Below, piece by piece: positions 33,606 through 42,223 of a stretch of DNA of 64,000 bases (its first letter is position 1; the number at the start of each line of letters is the position of its first letter). The notes beneath the pieces are model-generated. The model made no database searches and was not told the origin of the DNA. It saw only the letters and a program-made list of their open reading frames with translations. Both the position numbers and the translations under genes were made by a program. The stretch comes from an uncultured Eubacteriales bacterium (lineage in GTDB: Bacteria; Bacillota; Clostridia; Oscillospirales; Oscillospiraceae): assembly GCA_900546615.1 (NCBI GenBank), contig URDJ01000002.1:62001-126000 (forward strand). Reading direction: 5' to 3'.

Positions 33606-35783
33606 TTACTCGACTTCGCCGGCGTCCTCGGGGATGTTGCCGCTGGCCTCGCCGGTCTCGCTGACCTCGTACACCAGAGCGTCCTCCTCAGGCTCGACAG
33701 GCTCCTCGACAGCCGCGGCCTTCCTCGGCGCCGGCTCGGGCTCCGACATGGCCCTGATGGACAGGCTGATCTTCTGCTTGTCGTTATCGATCGCCGTGAC
33801 CTTCACATCGACCACGTCGCCCACGCTCAGGACCTCGTCAGGCTTGCCGATGCGGCGGTTCGCGATCTGGCTGATATGGATGAGGCCGTCCACGCCCGGC
33901 ATGACCTCGGCAAACGCGCCGAAGGGCATGAGCTTCACGACCTTGACGTTCGCAATGTCGCCCACCTTGTAGGTGTTCACGAACTTCGTCCAGGGGTTGT
34001 CCTCAGCCTTCTTGTATCCCAGGGAGATCCTCTTGGCCTCCTTGTCGAAGCCGATGACGTACACATCCAGCTCGTCGCCCACAGAGACAACCTCGGCCGG
34101 GTTCTTTATCCTGCTCCAGCTCAGCTCGGAGACGTGAACCATGCCGTCGATGCCGCCGATGTCAACAAACGCGCCGTAGCTCGTCAGGCTCTTTACCACG
34201 CCGTGGTACACCTTGCCGACCTCGATCTCGTTCCAGACCGCCTCGGCCTTCTCCCTGCGCTCGCGCTGCAGCACGGCACGGATGGAACCGACAACGCGCC
34301 TGCGTCCGCGGTTGACCTCGGTGATCTTCAGCCTGACCTTCTGCTTCACCAGCTCGGTCATCGGAGTGTCCTTCGGCAGGCCGGACTGGCTCGCCGGCAC
34401 AAAGACCCTGATGCCCTTTACGGTGACGACCACGCCGCCCTTGTTTTCCTCGGTGACGGTGCCCTCGACCACGGAGCCGGCTTCCTGCGCCGCCTCAATG
34501 TCCGCCCAGTTCTTCACCGCATCCATGCGCTTCTTCGACAGCTGCGCCGTGCCCTCAACGTCGTTAACACGCACGACTATCGCCTCGACAGTGTCGCCAA
34601 GATGGATGGCGTCCTCGAGCTTCACATCGCCGTCCTCGGTGAACTCCGTCGTCGGAATGAAAGCGGAATACTTCGTGCCGAGATCGATGCTTACCTCGGT
34701 CGGGGTGATCGCCACTACAACGCCGCTGACCTTGTCTCCGTTATATATAGTTTTCAGAGAATCCTCCAACAGCTCGTCGAAGCTCTTCTCAGTGGGCGCG
34801 GCCTCTGCCGCCGCCTCTTCCGCAGGCGCTTCTGCTGCCGGAGCAGCCTCTTCCACTGCAACCGGCGCCGCTTCTTCTACGGCCGCAGCTTCGACCTTGG
34901 CCTCCTCCACAGGGGCCTCTACAGGGTTCTCTTGAATCAGGATCTCGTCGCTCATCTTATCCAGTACCTCCTTGATTATCCATGCCGGCGCGGATGCCCC
35001 GGCTGTCACCCCCACATCCCTGACTCCGCTCAGCACAGACTTGTCCAGTTCAGCCGCAGTCGCTATGAACTGCGTATTCGGACATCTCTCCGCACAAAGC
35101 TCCGCCAGATGCAGACTGTTGGCGCTATCCTTCCCGCCAATGACAACCATTGCTCCGCATTCGGAGGCAAGCTTTACAGCCTCCTCCTGCCTTATGGACG
35201 TAGCAAAGCATATTGTATCAAAGATTTCCGTTTTTGTACACCATTTTTTTATTAATTTTTCACACTCGTCGAGATTATTTTTTGTTTGGGTAGTCTGCAC
35301 TACTACGGTAAGCTCTTTTTTGCTGTTTTTAACATTTTGGCTTATCCAGCTCTCCAGCTCATCGGCGTTTGCGACCACTACAGGCTCTTTGCACCTTCCG
35401 CAGATGGCTTGGACCTCCGGGTGGCCCTTCGTGCCTATCACCAGCACCTGCCGTCCGCGCTCCGACGCCTCCTTCACTATCCGGTGTATCCTTGCCACGT
35501 TCGGACATGTCGCGTCAAATATCTCAGCGCCGGACGATCTGAGCTCGTCTTCCACCTTCTGTGAAACGCCGTGTGACCTGATTATCACCCGGTCACCCTC
35601 CGCGGCCTTCTCCGGGCCGTCTATGACCGACAACCCCATTGCTCCCAGCTTCCGCACCACGTCCTCGTTGTGTATGAGCGGCCCGAGGCTCTTGCACGGC
35701 CCGTCGGCCAGCAGCTTCTCCGCCAGCTCCACAGACCTCGACACCCCGAAGCAGAAGCCCGCGCTCTTTGCCAGTCTTATCAT
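33606..35783 (-). CDS. ispH: Fused HMB-PP reductase IspH and ribosomal protein S1
   Basis: A 725-residue two-part protein. Residues 1 to about 285 are IspH, the last MEP-pathway enzyme, with the three [4Fe-4S] cysteines in GFCFGV (C11), ATCPNV (about 97) and TICFATS (about 190). An Ala/Glu-rich linker follows (about 290-340). Four S1 RNA-binding domains (about 350-690) make the second half; SYGAFVDIGGIDGMVHVSEL is the best example. Such fusions are known in Clostridia. The reading frame is continuous with no sign of a stop. The start overlaps the plsC stop as ATGA. Confidence 0.95.
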   Translation of the reverse strand: MIRLAKSAGFCFGVSRSVELAEKLLADGPCKSLGPLIHNEDVVRKLGAMGLSVIDGPEKAAEGDRVIIRSHGVSQKVEDELRSSGAEIFDATCPNVARIHRIVKEASERGRQVLVIGTKGHPEVQAICGRCKEPVVVANADELESWISQNVKNSKKELTVVVQTTQTKNNLDECEKLIKKWCTKTEIFDTICFATSIRQEEAVKLASECGAMVVIGGKDSANSLHLAELCAERCPNTQFIATAAELDKSVLSGVRDVGVTAGASAPAWIIKEVLDKMSDEILIQENPVEAPVEEAKVEAAAVEEAAPVAVEEAAPAAEAPAEEAAAEAAPTEKSFDELLEDSLKTIYNGDKVSGVVVAITPTEVSIDLGTKYSAFIPTTEFTEDGDVKLEDAIHLGDTVEAIVVRVNDVEGTAQLSKKRMDAVKNWADIEAAQEAGSVVEGTVTEENKGGVVVTVKGIRVFVPASQSGLPKDTPMTELVKQKVRLKITEVNRGRRRVVGSIRAVLQRERREKAEAVWNEIEVGKVYHGVVKSLTSYGAFVDIGGIDGMVHVSELSWSRIKNPAEVVSVGDELDVYVIGFDKEAKRISLGYKKAEDNPWTKFVNTYKVGDIANVKVVKLMPFGAFAEVMPGVDGLIHISQIANRRIGKPDEVLSVGDVVDVKVTAIDNDKQKISLSIRAMSEPEPAPRKAAAVEEPVEPEEDALVYEVSETGEASGNIPEDAGEVE

Positions 35784-36397
35784 CCGTTCGTACCGTCCCT
35801 CAGCTCGTATATCCGCTCCATGATGCCGTCGGCCTCACGCTCGTACTCCGCATGCGTTTTTGCCTCCACCGTATACGGCTCGCCCACCAGCAGCTCAACC
35901 TTGCCGAAGACCTTCTTCCCGCGCGGGATATACACCGGCAGTATCGGCACCTTCATCTTTGCCGCTATCCTGACAGCGCCCGTCTTGGCCTCGACCTCGT
36001 TGTCGTGCCCGACTCTTGTGCCCTCCGGGAACATGAACACCTTCTCACCGTGCTTTAAGTATTTCATCATGCTGCGTATGGCATCGATGTCGCTCTTGTC
36101 CCTGTCGACGAAGCATATCCCGCACTTTTTCAGCACAGTGCCAATTATCGGCACCCGCTCCAGCTCCAGCTTCGCCATGAAGTGCATATAGTTCTCCTTG
36201 CCGAAGGCTGCCGCCACGAGCAGCGGGTCTATATAATTTGAGTGGTTCGCGCACACGACCGCCGGGCCCTCCGGTATGTTCTCCAGGCCCCTGCAGCGCA
36301 TGGGATACAGCGCCTTGACCAGCGGGAACAGGAGATCGTAAAACTTGCCGAACGTGCGCCGTTCCTTCTCATATTCCGGCTCATTCACGCCGCTCAT
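35780..36397 (-). CDS. plsC: 1-acyl-sn-glycerol-3-phosphate acyltransferase
   Basis: A 205-residue membrane-associated acyltransferase of phospholipid synthesis. Motifs are NHSNYID (the HX4D box, H52/D57) and FPEGTR (about 122-127). The start was set at ATG 36397; a GTG one codon earlier is also possible. It overlaps the end of cmk. The cmk-plsC-ispH order is common in Clostridia. Confidence 0.94.
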   Translation of the reverse strand: MSGVNEPEYEKERRTFGKFYDLLFPLVKALYPMRCRGLENIPEGPAVVCANHSNYIDPLLVAAAFGKENYMHFMAKLELERVPIIGTVLKKCGICFVDRDKSDIDAIRSMMKYLKHGEKVFMFPEGTRVGHDNEVEAKTGAVRIAAKMKVPILPVYIPRGKKVFGKVELLVGEPYTVEAKTHAEYEREADGIMERIYELRDGTNG

Positions 36398-37073
36398 CAC
36401 CCATCCTTTCGCTTATAAGTCCGCAGACCATGTCGATGCTCTCCTCCAGCGTAAGCTCGCTCGTGTCCACCTCGACCGCGTCCTCCGACTTCCTGAGAGG
36501 CGCTGCGGAGCGGCTGCTGTCGTTCCTGTCTCTCTCTATCATATCAGCGAGCACCTGCTCCAAGCACACCGTCTCGCCCTTATCCAGCAGCTCCCTATAC
36601 CTGCGCTCGGCCCGCTTTTCCGCGCTCGCCGTCAGAAAGATCTTCAGGTCTGCGCCCGGCAGCACGACCGTACCGATGTCACGTCCGTCCATTATGACGC
36701 TCTGGCTCTCGGCCATTCTCCGCTGCATGTCCAGCAGATATGCCCTCACTTCCGGCATCGCAGAGACCTCCGAGGCGCGCATGGATATCTCCGGCGTCCT
36801 TATGAGGCCAGACACATCCTCGCCGTTTAAGTACATCCTCTGGCTCCCGTCCTCCGCGTAGCCGAACCTTATATCCAGCCCCGGCAGCAGTTCCACGACG
36901 CCTTCCTCGGCTCCGAGCGGCATCCCTGCCCTCGCAGCCGCAAGCCCTGCCGTCCTGTATATCGCCCCGGTGTCCACATAGATGAACCCGAAGCGCCGCG
37001 CCGCCGCCTTTGCTATCGTGCTCTTGCCCGCGCCGGACGGGCCGTCTATGGCCACGGAAAAGTGTTTACTCAT
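36381..37073 (-). CDS. cmk: Cytidylate kinase
   Basis: A 230-residue kinase that phosphorylates CMP and dCMP. Walker A is [10 protein letters not shown] (10-19); FIYVDTGAIYRT, VIMDGRDIGTVV and FLTASAEKRAERR are the family core. The start ATG 37073 follows GGGGTGTGAGG. It overlaps the end of the upstream flavoprotein gene by 8 bp. Confidence 0.96.
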   Translation of the reverse strand: MSKHFSVAIDGPSGAGKSTIAKAAARRFGFIYVDTGAIYRTAGLAAARAGMPLGAEEGVVELLPGLDIRFGYAEDGSQRMYLNGEDVSGLIRTPEISMRASEVSAMPEVRAYLLDMQRRMAESQSVIMDGRDIGTVVLPGADLKIFLTASAEKRAERRYRELLDKGETVCLEQVLADMIERDRNDSSRSAAPLRKSEDAVEVDTSELTLEESIDMVCGLISERMGDERRE

Positions 37074-38310
37074 CCTCACACCCCTGATGCAGAGAATTCG
37101 CGGCAACGAACGCCGTTGACCACGCTATCTGCAAATTATATCCGCCTGTATACGCGTCCAGGTCCAGCACCTCCCCGGCAAAATACAGCCCGGGCACAAG
37201 CTTCGACTCCATCGTCCTCGGGTTAATCTCCCCGGTCGCGATCCCGCCGGAAGTCACTATTGCCTCAGCTATCGGTCTCGGCCCGGATATCTCCACCGGG
37301 AAGGCCTTCAAAAGCCTTGCCAGCGCCGCGCGCTGCTGCTTCGTCACGGAGTTCGTGCGCGTCTCGCCCGGTATGCCCGACAGCTCCACCAGCACCGGTA
37401 TCATCGCCCGGCCAGCGAGGTCTCCCAGCGAGTTTCTGAACTCGCGGTTGCTATACTTCTCAAAGTCCCTGAGCAGCCGCGCATCGAGCTTCTTCTCGTC
37501 GAGGCCGGGCTTCAAGTCTATCGCCAGCCGATATTTGCACTGACCGAACCGGCGCATATGTGCCGAGGCAGAGAGCACCAGCGGCCCTGAGACTCCAAAG
37601 TGCGTGAACAGCATCTCGCCCAGCGCCTTATAGATCAGCTTTTCGTCCTCGTAGGCATAAAGCTCCACGTTCCTCAGCGAAAAGCCCTGCATCTCCCTAC
37701 ACCACTTGTCCGGCGACTCGAGCGGCACCAGCGAGGGGCGGCAGGTATTAACCTTATGCCCCAGCTCCTCGGCCATCCTGTAGCCGTCCCCGGTCGAGCC
37801 TGTGCCGGGGTAAGACAGCCCGCCCGTGCATATGACAGCGCTGCGGCAGGCTATCTCGCCTCTGTACGTCTGCACGGCCCTGACCGCGCCCGTATCGTCC
37901 GTGAGTATCCGTTTAGCCCTCTCCCTGAACACTCTGACGCCGTTTCTGCCCGCGAGTTCCGCCAAAGCGTCCGCTATGTCGTCCGCCCTGTCGGACACAG
38001 GGAACACCCTGTTCCCACGCTCGGTCTTCAAGGCAACGCCAAGGCCCTCGAACAGCTCCTTCGTGTCCGAGGTTCCAAACCTGTGTATGGCGCTCTGCAA
38101 AAAGCGCCCATCGCCGGGTATGGCCGCTATGAACTCCCGCGCGTCGCAGTCGTTCGTCACGTTGCAGCGGCCCTTGCCGGTTATCCTCAGTTTCCGGCCG
38201 AGCATCCTGTTCGGCTCCAGCAGCGCGACGCTCAGCCCTCGTCCCGCCGCAAGCGCGGCGCAGAGCGTCCCCGCCGCGCCGCCGCCTATCACTACTGCGT
38301 CAGTTTTCAA
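37066..38310 (-). CDS. NAD(P)/FAD-dependent oxidoreductase, YhiN/HI0933 family
   Basis: A flavoprotein of about 414 residues. The Rossmann motif VIGGGAAG is at residues 7-14, followed by LGRKLRITGKGRCNVTND, the hallmark of the HI0933/BaiN family. The C-terminal FAGEVLDLDAYTGGYNLQIAWST is the second FAD-binding segment. No ATG fits. TTG 38310, overlapping the regulator stop, begins the conserved strand and is my choice. Substrate is unknown; some databases call the family BaiN, but a bile-acid role should not be assumed. Confidence 0.85.
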   Translation of the reverse strand: MKTDAVVIGGGAAGTLCAALAAGRGLSVALLEPNRMLGRKLRITGKGRCNVTNDCDAREFIAAIPGDGRFLQSAIHRFGTSDTKELFEGLGVALKTERGNRVFPVSDRADDIADALAELAGRNGVRVFRERAKRILTDDTGAVRAVQTYRGEIACRSAVICTGGLSYPGTGSTGDGYRMAEELGHKVNTCRPSLVPLESPDKWCREMQGFSLRNVELYAYEDEKLIYKALGEMLFTHFGVSGPLVLSASAHMRRFGQCKYRLAIDLKPGLDEKKLDARLLRDFEKYSNREFRNSLGDLAGRAMIPVLVELSGIPGETRTNSVTKQQRAALARLLKAFPVEISGPRPIAEAIVTSGGIATGEINPRTMESKLVPGLYFAGEVLDLDAYTGGYNLQIAWSTAFVAANSLHQGCEDE

Positions 38311-39163
38311 TCTTCTCGAACACCTTATACTCGCTCCAGACGCTCTCAAGGTCGCGGAAGGTCTCGGCCAGCCTGTCCCTCGATCTAGCGCCCACCGCTA
38401 TTACTATAGCGTTCACAAGGCTCAGCGGCGCCACCAGCGAGTCAACAAAGGACACCATCTCGCTCTTGGCAAACAGGCACACGTCCGCCACACCATAGAG
38501 CGGCGAGCTCTCATTATCTGTCAGCGCCAGCGCCGATGCGCCCCTGTCCTTTGCAAAACGCATAACCTTCAGTGACCGCGACGAGTACCTCGGGAAAGTG
38601 AAGCCGATGAACAGGTCGCCCTTGCCTATCCTGATGAGCTGCTCGTAAGCCTCGGCCGCAGAGTTGTCCCGCACCAGGTGCACCCCGTCCCGGAGCATGT
38701 TCAGATAAAACGCCATAAAATCCGAGAGGCTCTGTGATGTACGCGAGGCAAAAATGTATATGTTCTTTGCCGACATTATCATGTCTATCGCCCGGTCAAA
38801 GCTCTCCTGGTCGATCTCCTCGAGCGTAGCCTGCAATTTATCGATATCATCGCTGAGCACGGCCTTGAGGATGTTCCGGTCGTCTATGAGGTCCTTCGCC
38901 GCCTCTATCCTCTGCACCGAGGTCAGGCGCGAGCGTATCATCTCCTGCAGGGCCTTCCTCATTCCGGGATAGCCGTCGTAGCCCAGCTCCGCCGCGAAGC
39001 GCACCACCGTGGACTCGCTCACGCCCACCGTCTTACCCAGCTTGCCGGCCGTCATGAACGCAGCCTTGTCATAATTCTCAAGTATATACTTTGCAATTAG
39101 CCTTTGACCCTTTGAGAAACCCGAATTGTCCCGGGAAATCAGCGCCAAAATATCCTTATCCAT
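38300..39163 (-). CDS. MurR/RpiR family transcriptional regulator
   Basis: A 287-residue regulator. The N-terminal RpiR HTH (about 1-76, KLGKTVGVSESTVVRFAAELGY) is followed by a SIS sugar-phosphate-binding domain (about 105-245, IYIFASRTSQSLSDF). The start ATG 39163 follows GGGGGAG. Family members sense phosphosugars and regulate nearby sugar genes, but here the neighbours are a flavoprotein, cmk and plsC, so its target is unclear. It heads its operon. Confidence 0.9.
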   Translation of the reverse strand: MDKDILALISRDNSGFSKGQRLIAKYILENYDKAAFMTAGKLGKTVGVSESTVVRFAAELGYDGYPGMRKALQEMIRSRLTSVQRIEAAKDLIDDRNILKAVLSDDIDKLQATLEEIDQESFDRAIDMIMSAKNIYIFASRTSQSLSDFMAFYLNMLRDGVHLVRDNSAAEAYEQLIRIGKGDLFIGFTFPRYSSRSLKVMRFAKDRGASALALTDNESSPLYGVADVCLFAKSEMVSFVDSLVAPLSLVNAIVIAVGARSRDRLAETFRDLESVWSEYKVFEKIEN

Positions 39164-39230
39164 GTGTGCTCCCCCAAATAATGAGAAGTCGTGACGCATT
39201 TGCACCACGGCAAAACTGCAATTTAAGAGT

Positions 39231-39259
39231 ATTTTACACACACTATCCCGAAATTACAA
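39231..39259 (-). promoter_or_regulatory. Sigma-A promoter of the rpiR-rpsA operon
   Basis: Minus-strand TTGTAA (39254-39259), 17-base spacer and TAAAAT (39231-39236), about 68 bp before the start codon. An ATTTGCA/TGCAAAT inverted repeat lies just upstream. Confidence 0.65.
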
Positions 39260-39297
39260 GTACATTTGCATGAACTTATTCAATAACTTGCAAATTT

Positions 39298-40014
39298 TCA
39301 ACGCAACTTGAGCAACCAGCCAAGCTCCTGCTCGGTCAGGCTCCTCCATTTGCCGGACGGGAGGCTGCCGAGCTTCAATTCGCCTTCGGATATGCGCACG
39401 AGCCGTTTCACCTCAAGGCCGGCGGCGGCACACATCTTCCGCACCTGCCGGTTCCGTCCCTCATGTATTGTCACGTCGAGCGAATACCGGCCCTCACCGC
39501 CTCGCGAGGCCATCTCGGCCTGCGCAGGACGTATCGGCTCTCCCTCGACCTCTCTCAGGGCCTCCAATGCCTCAATGGCTGCCTCCGGCTCGCGGCCCTC
39601 CACTGTGACGCGGTATGTCTTCACCACCTCGTGCGAAGGGTGCATCAGCGCGTTCGCCGCCTCGCCGTCGTCCGTCATTATAAGCAGGCCCTCGGAATTC
39701 AAATCCAGCCGTCCCACCGGGTACAGCCTCCTCCCCGCGCCCTTTACCAGCTCCGCCACGGTTTTCCTGCCCTTCTCGTCCGAGAGCGTGGTCACATAGC
39801 CGCGAGGCTTGTTCAACATTATGTAAACCCTGTCCTCCGCTATCCTGAGCCGTTTGCCGTTCACGGTAATGACGTCGGCATCGGGGTCGGCGGACATGCC
39901 AAGGGTGGCGGTCGTGCCGTTGACCTTCACCTTTCCCTGTTTTATCATCTCCTCGGCGGCCCGGCGAGAGGCCAGGCCGGCCGAGGATATCAGCTTTTGG
40001 AGGCGTTCTTTCAA
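39298..40014 (-). CDS. rluB: rRNA pseudouridine synthase RluB/RsuA type
   Basis: A 238-residue enzyme with an N-terminal S4 RNA-binding domain (LQKLISSAGLASRRAAEEMI) and a catalytic domain. The active-site Asp lies in GRLDLNSEGLL (about 101-111), with NRQVRKM near the C-terminus. The family acts on 23S or 16S rRNA; Bacillus RluB is closest in context. The start overlaps the dacF stop as ATGA. Confidence 0.94.
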   Translation of the reverse strand: MKERLQKLISSAGLASRRAAEEMIKQGKVKVNGTTATLGMSADPDADVITVNGKRLRIAEDRVYIMLNKPRGYVTTLSDEKGRKTVAELVKGAGRRLYPVGRLDLNSEGLLIMTDDGEAANALMHPSHEVVKTYRVTVEGREPEAAIEALEALREVEGEPIRPAQAEMASRGGEGRYSLDVTIHEGRNRQVRKMCAAAGLEVKRLVRISEGELKLGSLPSGKWRSLTEQELGWLLKLR

Positions 40015-41165
40015 GCTTCAACACGTCCCTCATCAAGATAAAAAGGCGAGCCGCAGCCGCTCATCAGCCAGAATTGCAGGAATCTCTCTCCCGGCGAGAG
40101 CGCGAGACCGTCCTCGACCGGTATTTCCTCCGAGTACACCATCCTGACCGAGGCTATCTCCCGCTCGCCCATACAGGCGACGGCCCTGCCGGCGCTTTCT
40201 CCCTCGTCTATCGGCGCGAACACGAACGAGGGCAGCTCGAAGCGCGTAGTATAGCTCTCTCCGTTTTTTATGAGCGCCCTTGCCGAGCCCTCGGTCTGCG
40301 CCACAGCGGAGCTTTCGGCTCCGGATATTACCGGCACCTCATGGCTCAGGCCCGCCGGGATGACCTCGGCGAAGCTGTAATTCGCGAAGGCCCAGTCGTA
40401 GAGCGCCTTGTGGTCGTCCCAGTCGTCCGGGTCGTTGAGCGTTACACAGACGTACCTGGCCCCGTCGCGCTCCGCGCAGCTCACGAGCGCGCGTCCCGCC
40501 GCCATGGTATATCCCGTCTTGAGGCCTATACATCCCTCATACTCGCGCAGAAGGCGGTTGTGGTTCACCAGCGTCTGCTCGCCTACGGTATGGGACATGG
40601 TGCCCGCTATCCTCGCGAAGTCCTCGTTCTCCATGCAGTAGGCCGCGAGCTTCGCCATGTCACGCGCGGTGGAGTAATGGCCGTCCTCGTCGAGTCCGTG
40701 GGCATTTTTGAAGCTGGACTCCGTCATGCCCAGCTCCGCCGCCTTCTCGTTCATGAGCGCGGCGAAGTCCTCGATGTTCTCCGACACATGCAACGCGAGG
40801 GCCGAGGCCGCGTCGTTGCCGGAGACCAGCAGCAGCCCGTAGAGCAGCTCCTCCACCGTATACGTCTCGCCCGCCTTTATATACATGGACGAGCCTTCGA
40901 TGCCGGCGCTGCGCGCGTCCACCTCGACGGTATCATCCAGCTCACAGTGCTCTAGCACGACGATGGCAGTCATGATCTTGGTCGTGCTGGCTATGAGCAT
41001 GTGCTCGTCGGCGTTCTTCTCGTAGAGCACAGTGCCCGTGTCTGCGTGGACAAGTATCGCCGACTTCGCCGAGGTCGAAAGCTCCGCACGCGCGGGAAAT
41101 TTAAAAAACGAAATGAGCGCCAGGCTCAGGATAAGGCCCGTTAGTTTTCTCAATAATAGCACCAC
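40011..41165 (-). CDS. D-alanyl-D-alanine carboxypeptidase (DacF/PBP5 type)
   Basis: A secreted or membrane-linked peptidase that trims the terminal D-Ala of peptidoglycan stem peptides. After a signal peptide (cut near ARAE) come S60xxK (ASTTK), SGN (about 112) and KTG (about 214), the three active-site boxes, and a C-terminal beta domain. No ATG start exists. GTG 41165 gives 384 residues; TTG 41153 gives a cleaner signal peptide (RKLTGLILSLALISF). The GTGs lie in a 9-bp hairpin. The position after ytfJ and scpAB resembles the Clostridium dacF locus. Confidence 0.9.
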   Translation of the reverse strand: MVLLLRKLTGLILSLALISFFKFPARAELSTSAKSAILVHADTGTVLYEKNADEHMLIASTTKIMTAIVVLEHCELDDTVEVDARSAGIEGSSMYIKAGETYTVEELLYGLLLVSGNDAASALALHVSENIEDFAALMNEKAAELGMTESSFKNAHGLDEDGHYSTARDMAKLAAYCMENEDFARIAGTMSHTVGEQTLVNHNRLLREYEGCIGLKTGYTMAAGRALVSCAERDGARYVCVTLNDPDDWDDHKALYDWAFANYSFAEVIPAGLSHEVPVISGAESSAVAQTEGSARALIKNGESYTTRFELPSFVFAPIDEGESAGRAVACMGEREIASVRMVYSEEIPVEDGLALSPGERFLQFWLMSGCGSPFYLDEGRVEA

Positions 41166-41186
41166 CCTGTAAGTATTGGGCGGTGC
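41159..41186 (-). other. Hairpin over the dacF start region
   Basis: GCACCGCCC pairs with GGGTGGTGC (one G-U pair) around a 10-base loop in the minus-strand RNA. It covers the possible GTG start codons of dacF. Confidence 0.55.
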
Positions 41187-41211
41187 TTATTATTGACTGT
41201 GCTGCCGCGGA

Positions 41212-41589
41212 TTATCCCTCGGCCTTTTTGTCCCTCATCTGCTCGGCCTTGTCCATGAGCTGCGGAATGAGGTCAACTATCCTGTCGAATGTGTTCGCCG
41301 CGGGCGGCTGGATGTTCAGCATGTTGACTACTCCGTTGCGGATGACGAGAAAGCCTATCGGCTCTATTTTGACCGCCGCGGCGCTGCCGCCGGTGAAGCC
41401 GCTGCGCTGCTTGACAAGGTCGCCGCCGCCCCCGCCGAAGCCAAAGGTCACGCGCGAGACAGGCACGAGCGTCACGCCGTCCGGCGTCGTCACCGGGTCG
41501 CCGACTATCGTGTTGACGTCCACCATTTCCTTGATTTTAGACATGCTGGTCTGCAGGAATTCCGCCATCGGGGTCTGGGCCTGATCCAT
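41212..41589 (-). CDS. ytfJ: Sporulation protein YtfJ/GerW
   Basis: A 125-residue GerW-family (YtfJ) protein. Conserved features are VDVNTIVGDPVTTPDGVTLVPVS near the N-terminus and a glycine run (FGFGGGGGD) followed by GGSAAAVKIEPIGFLVI. In Bacillus it is a forespore protein linked to germination. Its coding sequence overlaps the preceding DUF2953 gene by 53 bp. Confidence 0.94.
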   Translation of the reverse strand: MDQAQTPMAEFLQTSMSKIKEMVDVNTIVGDPVTTPDGVTLVPVSRVTFGFGGGGGDLVKQRSGFTGGSAAAVKIEPIGFLVIRNGVVNMLNIQPPAANTFDRIVDLIPQLMDKAEQMRDKKAEG

Positions 41590-42223
41590 TGCTTACCTTC
41601 CTTTCTTCCTCTGCTTTGGCAGCGGCCTTTTGTTTCGCCGCTCTCATTTTGATCTTCATGAAGCCCCAGCCCGCCGCGAACGCCACGGCCAGTATCCTCC
41701 CGAGGCTTATCGTCATCGTCAGCTCCGCGTCAAACCTCGGCTCCGTTGAGTCGAAGTCCAGCGCTGTCTGGATGTCGCACTGTCTCACACGGAACGCCCT
41801 GCCTCTCATGCCCTCGAGCATGCCGAGCGCGGTGTTCACCAGCCCGTAGGTCATCGTCGCGTCAAAAGGGTCATCCGAGGCGATGACAAGGTGCAGCATG
41901 AACCTGTTGATCGTCAGCTTCCGTTTGAACCTTGCCAGAGCGTCCAGGCCCAGCTTCAAAAGCTGTAAAAGCTCCTCCGGCGAGGGCTTGGGCCTCGGCT
42001 TTTTCTCCTTCTCGGGCTTTTCCTCTATTGGCTTCTTCTCTTTTTTCGGCTTCTTTTCTTTCTTTTCCTTCTTTGGCTTCTCCTTGCGCGGCAGCAGTCT
42101 GATATTGAAGCAGAGCACCCGCGCGGCGACGCCCGGCTCACCGTCCTTGTACCACGCCGATACCCCAAAGGGTATGACCAGCAGCAGCACGAGCACCGCG
42201 ACTATCACAAGGAGCACGATCAA
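41537..42223 (-). CDS. DUF2953 membrane protein
   Basis: A 228-residue protein of unknown function. It has one N-terminal membrane helix (IVLLVIVAVLVLLLVIPFGV), a Lys/Glu/Pro-rich stretch (about 47-82) and a DUF2953 domain with a second hydrophobic segment near 185-205. The start is TTG 42223, overlapping the scpB stop as TTGA, with GGGGGGTGAGG upstream. DUF2953 is regularly found between scpB and ytfJ in spore formers, which suggests a sporulation link. Confidence 0.85.
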   Translation of the reverse strand: MIVLLVIVAVLVLLLVIPFGVSAWYKDGEPGVAARVLCFNIRLLPRKEKPKKEKKEKKPKKEKKPIEEKPEKEKKPRPKPSPEELLQLLKLGLDALARFKRKLTINRFMLHLVIASDDPFDATMTYGLVNTALGMLEGMRGRAFRVRQCDIQTALDFDSTEPRFDAELTMTISLGRILAVAFAAGWGFMKIKMRAAKQKAAAKAEEERKVSNGSGPDPDGGIPADQHV

